Origin: JAEXOD01 sp043805435
GTDB taxonomy: Bacteria; Bacteroidota; Ignavibacteria; Ignavibacteriales; Melioribacteraceae
NCBI GenBank assembly: GCA_043805435.1
Contig: JAZDHY010000055.1
Coordinates: forward strand, 1-64,000
DNA: 64,000 nt
Direction: 5' to 3'
This document shows, piece after piece, positions 36,959 through 44,998 of this stretch (its first letter is position 1; every line of letters begins with the position of its first letter). The notes beneath the pieces are model-generated. The model worked only from the letters and a program-made list of their open reading frames with translations. It was not told where the DNA came from and made no database searches. The translations under genes were made by a program, and so were the position numbers.

Positions 36959-37794
36959 GGTCTAAGTCCTTTAAAATTGTCATGTAAATATATTAAAGTT
37001 TTATTTGTTATTTCAATATTTTTTTCAATAGCAAATCGTTCCGCATTTTGAATATTACCTCTATAAAATCTAAGTAACAGCAAATCACCAACCACAAAAC
37101 CATCAAATATCCTATTGCTAAAAAAAGCATCCAAAGTTATATAACCCCATAAAGCCGTCCAGCTTAGAGATAATAAACCGGAAATATAGTTACCGGTATA
37201 AAACTGTCCGCTTCCCGGCAAAATATACGAAAATATTTTGGCTTTTAAAACTGAATATTGCTGTTTATCGGTATTTTCGCATAAAGTTTTTAATTGACCC
37301 GCATAATTTGATTTAGAAAAATAATACGCGGCACGTTTCCAATTATCACTAAAAACAAACAACCAGCCTTTCCAATAGTTAATTTGGTTAGTGCTGTCAA
37401 TAAAACGATAATCATTTTCAACTTCGGTTAAAATCTGTTCAGCTCTATCTAAAGTTTTACGTAATAAATTTGTCCTAAACATTTGTATTTTGGACGCAAA
37501 ATATTCGCTATCCGATTTTGCATAAATTAAAGATTTTCCAAAATATTCTATTGCTTCATCTAATTTTGCACCCTGTTTATAACATTCCCCTATTTTGTAA
37601 TTACCAACATACAAATAAGATTCGCTTTTATCAAAAAACATTAATCTTTTATATTCTGTAATAGCATCAAAATATAACTGATTGTCAAAAAACGAATCGG
37701 CATATTGTTTTTGTTTTTCATTTTCCGCTTTTAAGTGTAAAACGAAAATAAAAAACACAAAAAATAGAGTAATAAATAAATTTCTTTTTATCAT
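36955..37794 (-). CDS. TPR and membrane protein A (tandem paralogue)
   Basis: Signal or TM at about 5-21, TPR-like helices (about 30-160), then a short motif SYILPGSGQFYTGNY (about 192-206) and two or three hydrophobic segments to about 255. This motif PG-x-G-x-x-Y is shared with the neighbouring gene (IIPGLGKIYTKNY), so the two are paralogues. Overlaps of 4 bp occur on both sides (ATGA). Function unknown; the neighbours YidD and LemA point to the envelope. Confidence 0.7.
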   Translation of the reverse strand: MIKRNLFITLFFVFFIFVLHLKAENEKQKQYADSFFDNQLYFDAITEYKRLMFFDKSESYLYVGNYKIGECYKQGAKLDEAIEYFGKSLIYAKSDSEYFASKIQMFRTNLLRKTLDRAEQILTEVENDYRFIDSTNQINYWKGWLFVFSDNWKRAAYYFSKSNYAGQLKTLCENTDKQQYSVLKAKIFSYILPGSGQFYTGNYISGLLSLSWTALWGYITLDAFFSNRIFDGFVVGDLLLLRFYRGNIQNAERFAIEKNIEITNKTLIYLHDNFKGLRP

Positions 37795-38717
37795 AAATTT
37801 ATAAATTTAGGTAAAAAATAATTATTTGATTTAAAAAATGTATTAATTTCGCCATCTAAATTAATTTTAATTTGTGCATTATAAATATTTGCCGAAGCAG
37901 CCGCACCATAAATATTACCTGCATAAAACAAACCGCCTAAACCGGCAAAAATCCAAGCACGTGTGTTATGTTTAGCCCTAAAATTATCGTAAGCTAAATA
38001 ACCTAACACTCCGCTGACTAAAAAAGCGGTAACACCATCGGAATAATTTTTTGTATAAATTTTACCTAATCCCGGAATTATACTAGACAACAGACCTGCT
38101 GTTAAAGGACTTTTATATTTGGGATAATATTTCTCAAAATACAATTTGTGAACTTTTTTTAAAACAAGCGAATCAAAATTAAAATAATAAAACAATTCCA
38201 AAGTATCCGGCACATATTTCCTATCAAAAAAATACGTAATTTGTTTTAATCGGTTAATACTTTTTGAATATTTTTCGGGATAAAAGACTCTTGAATCACA
38301 TAATTCTCTAAACTGTAATGGTTCGTTTTGTTTAAATTTTACAAAATAATATTGCAGCTCGGCTTCTTCTTTTAACTTTGATTGCAAAAATAAAGTTTTA
38401 AAGTAGTCTTCGGCTTCATTCAAACGTTCCATTTCTATAAAAGAGCTGCCAATTTTAAATATTACGGTATCATTGGAATAACTTTTTAAATAGCTCTTAT
38501 ATTCGTCAAATGCACGTAAATAATCTTTTTGAGAATATAGATAGTCGCCAAAGATCTTTCTATTTAAAGGTGAAAAAATATCGTTATTCTTCTCTTTTTG
38601 CTGCGGAAATAAAACAGAAGTTAAACTTATATAAACAATAAAAAAACAAAACAAAATATTTTTAAAACTACTCAACTTTAATATTTTCCTTCTCAATTTA
38701 TTTAATATCCAATTCAA
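37791..38717 (-). CDS. TPR and membrane protein B (tandem paralogue)
   Basis: 308 residues; a hydrophobic stretch at about 20-38 acts as signal anchor, TPR-like helices span about 55-200, then LLSSIIPGLGKIYTKNYSDG and two hydrophobic segments (about 215-265) rich in Gly/Ala. Same layout as the next gene downstream. It overlaps YidD by 20 bp upstream and protein A by 4 bp. Confidence 0.7.
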   Translation of the reverse strand: MNWILNKLRRKILKLSSFKNILFCFFIVYISLTSVLFPQQKEKNNDIFSPLNRKIFGDYLYSQKDYLRAFDEYKSYLKSYSNDTVIFKIGSSFIEMERLNEAEDYFKTLFLQSKLKEEAELQYYFVKFKQNEPLQFRELCDSRVFYPEKYSKSINRLKQITYFFDRKYVPDTLELFYYFNFDSLVLKKVHKLYFEKYYPKYKSPLTAGLLSSIIPGLGKIYTKNYSDGVTAFLVSGVLGYLAYDNFRAKHNTRAWIFAGLGGLFYAGNIYGAAASANIYNAQIKINLDGEINTFFKSNNYFLPKFINL

Positions 38718-39126
38718 TTATTTCAGGTTTTAATAAATAATTGTTAACCGGATCGTAAAATTTATTATCATTTACAATTTTATATTGGTCAAAATTTTTA
38801 AATAAATTTGCATCTCTCGTAAACCGATCAAAAAACATCAATGTACCCTTTATAATTCCTCCTTTTTCAACCGATTCCACATAAAAATTTGAACAAGTAG
38901 GAGTAAAAGGACAATTTTCACCATCTAAATTAGAGAATACGGTTTTATAGACTTTTTTTGCTGTATTTGTAAAAAAAGTAAAAAATGAGGTATGTTCAGG
39001 TTTATATTCAATATTTTTATTTAATACCTTTGTATATTCTACCGATTTTTGATCCCATTTTACCCAATCGGCTTGAGCAAACATTGAAGTAACAACAAAA
39101 AACAAAAGAAAAATATATCTAATCAT
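38698..39126 (-). CDS. YidD-like membrane-insertion factor with signal peptide
   Basis: Residues about 60-115 match YidD: CPFTPTCSNFYVESVEKGGIIKGTL with C72 and C78, then a basic-aromatic helix FFDRFTRD. Classical YidD is about 80 residues, lacks a signal peptide and works at the inner membrane with YidC. Here a signal peptide (1-18, ending FAQAD) and about 45 extra residues precede the domain, so it is exported and probably has a changed role. It is coupled to TPR protein B. Confidence 0.8.
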   Translation of the reverse strand: MIRYIFLLFFVVTSMFAQADWVKWDQKSVEYTKVLNKNIEYKPEHTSFFTFFTNTAKKVYKTVFSNLDGENCPFTPTCSNFYVESVEKGGIIKGTLMFFDRFTRDANLFKNFDQYKIVNDNKFYDPVNNYLLKPEIIELDIK

Positions 39127-39401
39127 ATTTTATTTACATCAATTCTTAAATTATCGGCTAGTTTTAACAACTTAATATGATTATACAACATGTCTTTACA
39201 TATAGAAATGTTATTTGCCCAACAAATATCAAAGCTTTTTTGATCAATAAAAGCTGTATTAAATAGACTTTCTTCAACCAAACCTGCATATATAAAATTT
39301 TTAAGTAAAAATTTCAGATCTATATCAGCCGAAATCCCATTGGAGTATTCAACAAATAAAATGCAGTTATTTTTCGGTTTTACAAATATCGGATAAATCA
39401 T
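39123..39401 (-). CDS. DUF2442 protein
   Basis: 92 residues. It matches DUF2442 (VEYSNGISADIDLKFLL, then FNTAFIDQKSFDICWANNISI), a small two-lobed alpha/beta family found near toxin-antitoxin genes and also in operons such as this one. First gene of the ten-gene run; overlaps the YidD-like gene by 4 bp. No DUF4160 partner is seen. Confidence 0.8.
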   Translation of the reverse strand: MIYPIFVKPKNNCILFVEYSNGISADIDLKFLLKNFIYAGLVEESLFNTAFIDQKSFDICWANNISICKDMLYNHIKLLKLADNLRIDVNKI

Positions 39402-39601
39402 AAATTCTTTTGGGAAATTAATAAATACTATAATTGAATTTATTTTATTAAAACAATAACCATAATATAATAATAATGTTGCTTAATTTATAGTTTAAAC
39501 ATTCGTTTTTAGCCATTCGGTTTATAAATCATTTTAAATTGACTTTATAAATAGCTAATAGTTTAGTAAATTTATAGTTCTTATAATAAAAAATAGTAAA
39601 C

Positions 39602-40699
39602 ATGAATCTAAAAAACAATAAATTAGTATTAAAAGGTTTAACTGAAATAGAATTAGAGAATTATTTTAAAGAAATTGGCGAGCCGAAATTTCGCGCAAAG
39701 CAGGTTTTTAATTGGGTATATAATCACTTAATTACCGATTTTGATGAAATGAATAACCTGCCCAAAGAGTTGCGTGCAAAATTAAAAGAAACTTCAACGT
39801 TATTATCTTTAGATATTCACAAAATTTATAAATCTACTGAAAACAACACCACAAAAATTGTATTTGTTACTTTTGATAACAAGTTTATTGAAGCTGTTAT
39901 AATATCGGATAATGATAGAAATACACTCTGTATATCAACCCAAGTAGGCTGCCCACTTGATTGTAAGTTTTGCGCAACCGGAGTTATGGGATATAAAAGG
40001 AATTTATCTTCTGCCGAAATTATTGACCAATATTTGATTGCAGCCAAAGAATTTGGGAAAAATAATATTACAAATATTGTTTACATGGGCATGGGCGAAC
40101 CATTATTAAATTATGATAATACTCTTAAATCTCTTAATATTTTAACAAACGAACTTAATTTGGGAGTTAGTAGGAATAGAATTACTGTTTCAACAGCAGG
40201 TATTCCCTCAAGAATAATTGATTTGGCAAATTGCGGACCTCGTGTTAAACTTGCCTTATCACTTCATTCATCGTTTAATAATATAAGAAGCAAAATAATG
40301 CCTATTAATGATAAATACCCGCTTGAACAAGTTTTGGAAGCATTAAAATATTACACTACCAAAGTAAAATCGCGCATTACTTTTGAATATACTTTATTAA
40401 AAGGAATTAACGATAGAAACGAAGATATTAAAAGAATTGCAAACATTTGCAGCAATATTCCTTCAAAAATTAATATTATTCCATTTAACAGTATAAAACA
40501 TATAGAACCAACCGGAATTTCTGCAGAATTGGAACCAACAAGCAAAGAAGATATGTATTTATTTGCTGATAAATTGCGTAATAAAAATATTACTGTAATG
40601 ATAAGAGAAACACAAGGTGATGACATTGCAGCAGCCTGCGGACAGCTTGCAGCTAAAGAAATTAAGAACCAAGAATTATTAAACAATTTATCTAACTAA
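39602..40699 (+). CDS. rlmN: RlmN, 23S rRNA (adenine-2503-C2)-methyltransferase
   Basis: Radical-SAM enzyme that methylates A2503 of 23S rRNA (and A37 of some tRNAs). The cluster motif is C117-x3-C121-x2-C124. Also seen are NIVYMGMGEPLLNYD, a GGEP-like motif, and the C-terminal AACGQLA that carries the second catalytic cysteine. 365 residues is the usual size. First gene of a three-gene plus-strand operon with the SMR transporter (12 bp) and the SpoU methylase (3 bp). Confidence 0.97.
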   Translation: MNLKNNKLVLKGLTEIELENYFKEIGEPKFRAKQVFNWVYNHLITDFDEMNNLPKELRAKLKETSTLLSLDIHKIYKSTENNTTKIVFVTFDNKFIEAVIISDNDRNTLCISTQVGCPLDCKFCATGVMGYKRNLSSAEIIDQYLIAAKEFGKNNITNIVYMGMGEPLLNYDNTLKSLNILTNELNLGVSRNRITVSTAGIPSRIIDLANCGPRVKLALSLHSSFNNIRSKIMPINDKYPLEQVLEALKYYTTKVKSRITFEYTLLKGINDRNEDIKRIANICSNIPSKINIIPFNSIKHIEPTGISAELEPTSKEDMYLFADKLRNKNITVMIRETQGDDIAAACGQLAAKEIKNQELLNNLSN

Positions 40700-40711
40700 C
40701 TAATTATACGC

Positions 40712-41029
40712 ATGCCCTGGATTTATATTTTGATAGCATCTGTTTTTGAAATTACCTGGGCCGTAGGTTTAAAATATAGCCAAAGTTTCACTAAATTAGT
40801 TCCATCAATAATTACCGCAGTGTGTATGGTGTTAAGCTATGTATTTTTATCAATGGGAGTTAAAAACTTACCGTTGGGTACAGCTTATGCAGTATGGACA
40901 GGTATTGGAGCTGCGGGCACTGCTTTTTACGGGATTTTGTTTTTTAATGAATCTAAAGATTTAATACGTTTGTTATTTATATTTTTAATAATAGTTGGAA
41001 TTATAGGACTTAAACTTTACTCGAAATAA
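40712..41029 (+). CDS. Small multidrug-resistance transporter, Gdx/SugE type
   Basis: 105 residues, four TM helices. The essential glutamate is E13 in ASVFEITWAVG. GTAYAVWTGIGAAGT in helix 3 is typical of the Gdx (SugE) guanidinium exporters, not of EmrE. The protein works as an antiparallel dimer exchanging guanidinium for protons. No guanidine riboswitch was recognised upstream; the gene is embedded in the rlmN operon. Confidence 0.9.
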   Translation: MPWIYILIASVFEITWAVGLKYSQSFTKLVPSIITAVCMVLSYVFLSMGVKNLPLGTAYAVWTGIGAAGTAFYGILFFNESKDLIRLLFIFLIIVGIIGLKLYSK

Positions 41030-41032
41030 ATT

Positions 41033-41584
41033 ATGCGAAAATTAACACATATTGAAATTACCGAAAATAGAGAAACTCTTGATTCGTTACCCAAAGTTAC
41101 AAAATTGCCTGTTTATGTTCTTTTAGACAGCATTAGGAGCGGTTATAATGTTGGTTCAGTATTCAGGACTTCCGATGCTGCAATGATAGAAAAATTATTG
41201 CTTGGCGGTTATACTCCTGCTCCTCCCAATAAAGAAATATTAAAAACATCACTGGGTTCTACCGAAAGTGTTGATTGGGAATATATTGAAAATCCGATTG
41301 AGACAATAAGTGATTTGAAAACTAAAGGTTTTACCATTTGTGCTTTAGAAATAAGCGAAAACAGTACCCCTTATTATAATATAAAATATTCAGATTTTCC
41401 AATTTGTTTAATTGTTGGCAATGAAATAACAGGTGTAAAACAAGAGTTATTGGATTTATGCGACATCTCGTTGGAAATACCCCAGTATGGTATTAAACAT
41501 TCTTTAAATGCTGCCGTAGCTTATGGCATTTCGGTTTTTGAACTTAGGAAAATTTACGATTTATCTACTGTCCGGAATTTGTAA
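41033..41584 (+). CDS. SpoU-family (TrmH-like) RNA 2'-O-methyltransferase
   Basis: SPOUT fold: motif 1 at NVGSVFRTSDA, motif 2 at LIVGNEITGVKQELLDLC, and motif 3 at SLNAAVAYGISVFEL. These three form the trefoil knot that binds SAM. 183 residues; no N-terminal RNA-binding extension such as L30e, so it is the compact type. RNA target unknown (tRNA Nm or rRNA). It follows the transporter by 3 bp and overlaps the end of the convergent AlbA_2 gene by 20 bp. Confidence 0.9.
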   Translation: MRKLTHIEITENRETLDSLPKVTKLPVYVLLDSIRSGYNVGSVFRTSDAAMIEKLLLGGYTPAPPNKEILKTSLGSTESVDWEYIENPIETISDLKTKGFTICALEISENSTPYYNIKYSDFPICLIVGNEITGVKQELLDLCDISLEIPQYGIKHSLNAAVAYGISVFELRKIYDLSTVRNL

Positions 41585-42224
41585 AATAATTTTCACCATT
41601 ATCTTTTGAATGGATAAATAATAAATTAGCCCTTACAAGTTTTATTAATGTACGTGATGCTCTTCTTTGCGAAATGTTTGCACGGCCGCATAGTTCTTTT
41701 ACGGTAATAAATTCATTATTTTGCAAATAATCGAATACTATTTTTTCGTTAGTGCCAATGGAATAATTTATTAATGAAAGGTTTTGTGCTTCGTTTTGTA
41801 ATAATTTAATCATTTCTTTACCGGCAGGAATGCTTTTATCGTTAACCCTTATATAAACAAGTGCATCATTTAAATCAATTTTGTTTTTATAATCCTGAAT
41901 TCTATGCGGTTTATTTTTTGATTCACTAATTTTAGCAACTACTATTTCTTTATTTTCTACATTAAAATAATAAAAATTCGGTTCAATTGGAGGTTCACAA
42001 TAGTTTTTGGCGGTTTGGGTAATTAATTCGGTTTCGCTTTTTTCACTTTCAAGCCCATAAATTGATTTATCATCATCAACGCCAAATATAATATAACCCC
42101 CTTTTGTATTTGCAAACGCAATAATTTCTTTTGCTATCTTTTCGTATGATGAGAACCTTTGTTTAAATTCAACAGTAAGATTTTCTCCGTTTTCAATTAA
42201 TTGAAGCAATTCTTTACGTTTCAT
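41565..42224 (-). CDS. AlbA_2 (Schlafen-like) DNA-binding protein
   Basis: Residues 5-125 are the AlbA_2 domain: NLTVEFKQRFSSYEKIAKEIIAFANTKGGYIIFGVDDDKSIYGL is the typical E-x-K and AFAN-GG-GVDD block. The C-terminus (about 150-215) is a winged helix (VKELCGRANISQRRASRTLIKLVRANLL). Such proteins are putative transcriptional regulators or ATP-dependent nucleases. Convergent to the SpoU gene and overlapping it by 20 bp. Confidence 0.85.
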   Translation of the reverse strand: MKRKELLQLIENGENLTVEFKQRFSSYEKIAKEIIAFANTKGGYIIFGVDDDKSIYGLESEKSETELITQTAKNYCEPPIEPNFYYFNVENKEIVVAKISESKNKPHRIQDYKNKIDLNDALVYIRVNDKSIPAGKEMIKLLQNEAQNLSLINYSIGTNEKIVFDYLQNNEFITVKELCGRANISQRRASRTLIKLVRANLLFIHSKDNGENYFTNSGQ

Positions 42225-42334
42225 TTAGGATTTTCAAGTTAAATTTTTGTTAAAAAGATGATCGGACTTATAAATATTTTCTTAAATTTATTAAATCCTC
42301 AATTTTCACACAGCCTGTATAGCTTTGTTTTTAC

Positions 42335-44623
42335 TCACCTCTTAATTCTTGTTGAATCAATCCCAAGATTATTCGGTTTATTCTCATTCAAAAATGGATT
42401 TTCTTTTTTAATTACCGAATTTGTAGAGTCCCCTTTTACAGGATTATTAGGCTTTTCATCCAAAATTGGCTTTTGAGGATTAATACTTAAACTATCATTT
42501 TGAATTGATTTATTTTTTGTTCCCAGACTATCATTTTTAATCGGCACTGGATTAATATTTAAGCTGTCAACTTTTGGTTTATCCAAATTAGTATTTAGGC
42601 TGTCATTATTAATAGTACCGTTTTGATTAATTGAGGCATTTTTAAGACTATCCATCATTTTTTGTTCATCAATTTTTTTCTGTATTTCAAGTTGAATAAT
42701 TCTTAAGCTATCATCCAATACTTTTTGGATTGAATCGCGTACGGCTTGTTTACGCTTTTCATCCAATTTAAAGAAACTTAGTTTATTAGTAACTGCTCTT
42801 GCAAATTCTGAGGTTTTATATTTAATATTTAATGTATCATAATATACAGCGGCAGAATCAAACATTTTAAGATCATTTTCGTATATGTAACCAATTGTAT
42901 ATAACGATTTTGATGCAAAATAAGATTTATCGTTGTTGTGGAAAATAAATTTCAAATCGTTAATTGCATTTGGATAATCCTTTTGGTAATATTTTTTTTC
43001 GGCATCCTTATATAATTTTTCAACCGGATCTGTTGTAAAATCAACCTCCGAAAAGCCTAATTTTTGAGCTGCAATATTAACAATTGGATCTTTTGTATAG
43101 TTATCATACACGTATCTATACATACTATCAGCTTTTTCTTGATTGCCAATAGTAGAAAAATATGTACCTAACGCAAAATATGTTTTACCCGAATGTTTTC
43201 CCTGTGGATAATTAGTAACAATATTATAATAATATTTATAGGCAGAATCAGGTTCCGATAACTCTCCAAGAAATAAACTACCGTAATCATATTCAACTTT
43301 TGCCATTATAATTTGTAACGAATCTGCTGTTATGGTCGATTTTACAGGTTGCAGAACAATAACAGGTTTTGTTTTATTAATAGAATCCAAATCGTGTTCC
43401 CGTTTAATAGTCATAGAATCACGATTTTTCCATAAAAAATATTTTATCGAATCTTCGGCATATAACTTTGGATCTAATATATAATTGAGCTGCTTTTTAT
43501 ATTTATAAACACTTTCACGTAAAGTTAACAGTTTTTTTAATACTTCCGATTTTTTTTTGGCTTTATCTTTATAATCAACAGGTGCTTGACTTGATAACAT
43601 TTTGTCATAAAATACTTTTGCCGTATCATAATTTTTATAGTCTTTTTCAAATATTTGACCTTTCATAAAACCGGCAATTCCTGCAGAAACCGTTTGCTTA
43701 TACAAAGTATCAACTGATGTAAATAAATCCAAAGCATCTTCTATATCACCCTGCTCGTATTTTATTAAACCAATTTCTAAATCAATATCACCCCAAAAAC
43801 TGTTATATTTATTTTGTTCTCTTAACCTTTTTAGTGTAATTAAACTAAGTTCGTTTTCACCCATACTTTTTTGCAATTTTGCAACTTCCAGCTGGCTGTT
43901 AAATTCAACTTCGGCAGTTGGAGCATAATTAACAACCATACCAAAATAATTAATAGCCTTTTCGTAATCATTTAATAAAACATAAAGCTTACCAATTTCA
44001 TATGTAATCTCTGCATTTAATTCATCCGAATCCGAATTTTTTAATAAGTCTTCGCATAAATTAACCGTTTTTAGATAATCCTCTTTGTACTTATAATAAG
44101 CAATTTGTTTTATATATGCTTCTGTATAAATTTCAATTTCTTCTTCTTCAATGGCTTGTTTTTTAACTTCATCAAGCGTATTCAGCCCTTCTTCAAAAAA
44201 TCTTAATTGTAATTGGGTTTTTCCAATCCAAAGTCTATTTTCTAAAAGTAACTCGCTATCATTAATTGCGGCAAGTTCCTGAAATTTACGATAAGCCTTT
44301 GAATATTCTTGAAGATAATAAAACGATTTACCAATAAGAAGTAATGCATCATCAAAAAAAGCAGAATTAAAATCAAATTGTAATATTTTTGATGCTTTTT
44401 CAACAACTTTTTCAAATTGTTGTTTTGCAGCAGCCGGAACCGGTTCCTCTTTAAAATTAAATAACACTTTTTTTTGTTTATTTAATTCATCCATAGCATT
44501 TTCAAAAGCTAAGGAAGTATTAAAGTATCGGTTAAAATAGGTATTAAAATTTCTCCAAATACCGCATCCGGTTACTAAACCTGAAAGAACAATAACAACA
44601 AATAATTTTGTTTTAAAAGTCAT
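42335..44623 (-). CDS. TPR lipoprotein (PorW/SprE-like)
   Basis: Lipobox LVTGC with Cys20 as the lipidation site. Then IWRNFNTYFNRYFNTSLAFENA, a motif shared with T9SS lipoproteins PorW/SprE, and about 10-12 TPR-type helical repeats to about residue 610. The C-terminal 150 residues are a Lys/Asp/Asn-rich low-complexity tail with repeated DSL units (NDSL, VDSLN). It may support type IX secretion, matching the T9SS cargo at 20-28 kb, but the role is inferred. It is the third gene after secA and glnB on this strand. Confidence 0.75.
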   Translation of the reverse strand: MTFKTKLFVVIVLSGLVTGCGIWRNFNTYFNRYFNTSLAFENAMDELNKQKKVLFNFKEEPVPAAAKQQFEKVVEKASKILQFDFNSAFFDDALLLIGKSFYYLQEYSKAYRKFQELAAINDSELLLENRLWIGKTQLQLRFFEEGLNTLDEVKKQAIEEEEIEIYTEAYIKQIAYYKYKEDYLKTVNLCEDLLKNSDSDELNAEITYEIGKLYVLLNDYEKAINYFGMVVNYAPTAEVEFNSQLEVAKLQKSMGENELSLITLKRLREQNKYNSFWGDIDLEIGLIKYEQGDIEDALDLFTSVDTLYKQTVSAGIAGFMKGQIFEKDYKNYDTAKVFYDKMLSSQAPVDYKDKAKKKSEVLKKLLTLRESVYKYKKQLNYILDPKLYAEDSIKYFLWKNRDSMTIKREHDLDSINKTKPVIVLQPVKSTITADSLQIIMAKVEYDYGSLFLGELSEPDSAYKYYYNIVTNYPQGKHSGKTYFALGTYFSTIGNQEKADSMYRYVYDNYTKDPIVNIAAQKLGFSEVDFTTDPVEKLYKDAEKKYYQKDYPNAINDLKFIFHNNDKSYFASKSLYTIGYIYENDLKMFDSAAVYYDTLNIKYKTSEFARAVTNKLSFFKLDEKRKQAVRDSIQKVLDDSLRIIQLEIQKKIDEQKMMDSLKNASINQNGTINNDSLNTNLDKPKVDSLNINPVPIKNDSLGTKNKSIQNDSLSINPQKPILDEKPNNPVKGDSTNSVIKKENPFLNENKPNNLGIDSTRIKR

Positions 44624-44648
44624 ATTTTACTTTTTTTTTTATTAATAA

Positions 44649-44987
44649 TTATAAAGCAGCCGTACCTGATTCTTCTGTACGAATTCTAATAACATCTACA
44701 ATGTCATAAATAAATATTTTTCCGTCGCCAACTTGTCCGGTTTTAGCTGTTTTTAAAATTGCTTCAACCACTTTTTCAACAATCGCATCATCAACAATTA
44801 CTTCAATTTTAATCTTAGGCACAAATTCTATTTGATATTCACTACCTCTATATACTTCTTTATGCCCTTTTTGCCTTCCATAGCCCCTAACTTCCGATAA
44901 AGTTAATCCTCGCACTCCTTCTTCAAGTAATGCTTCTTTTACTTCATCAACTTTAAATGGACGGATAATTGCTTCAATTTTTTTCAT
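44649..44987 (-). CDS. glnB: P-II nitrogen regulator
   Basis: 112 residues. The N-terminus MKKIEAIIRPFKVDEVKEAL and RGYGRQKGH are family hallmarks; the T-loop has Tyr51 in EYQIEF, the usual uridylylation site. The nucleotide loop is KTAKTGQVGDGKIF, and RIRTEESGTAAL ends the protein. It senses ATP/ADP and 2-oxoglutarate. It sits directly after secA (11 bp) and near a GlnE-type gene, not next to amtB or glnA. GlnB and GlnK cannot be told apart here. Confidence 0.95.
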   Translation of the reverse strand: MKKIEAIIRPFKVDEVKEALLEEGVRGLTLSEVRGYGRQKGHKEVYRGSEYQIEFVPKIKIEVIVDDAIVEKVVEAILKTAKTGQVGDGKIFIYDIVDVIRIRTEESGTAAL

Positions 44988-44998
44988 TTAAATCCCAT

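Noticed and set aside
40712..41029. EmrE multidrug exporter
   Set aside because: The helix 3 motif GTAYAVWTGIGAAGT fits the Gdx/SugE subgroup better.
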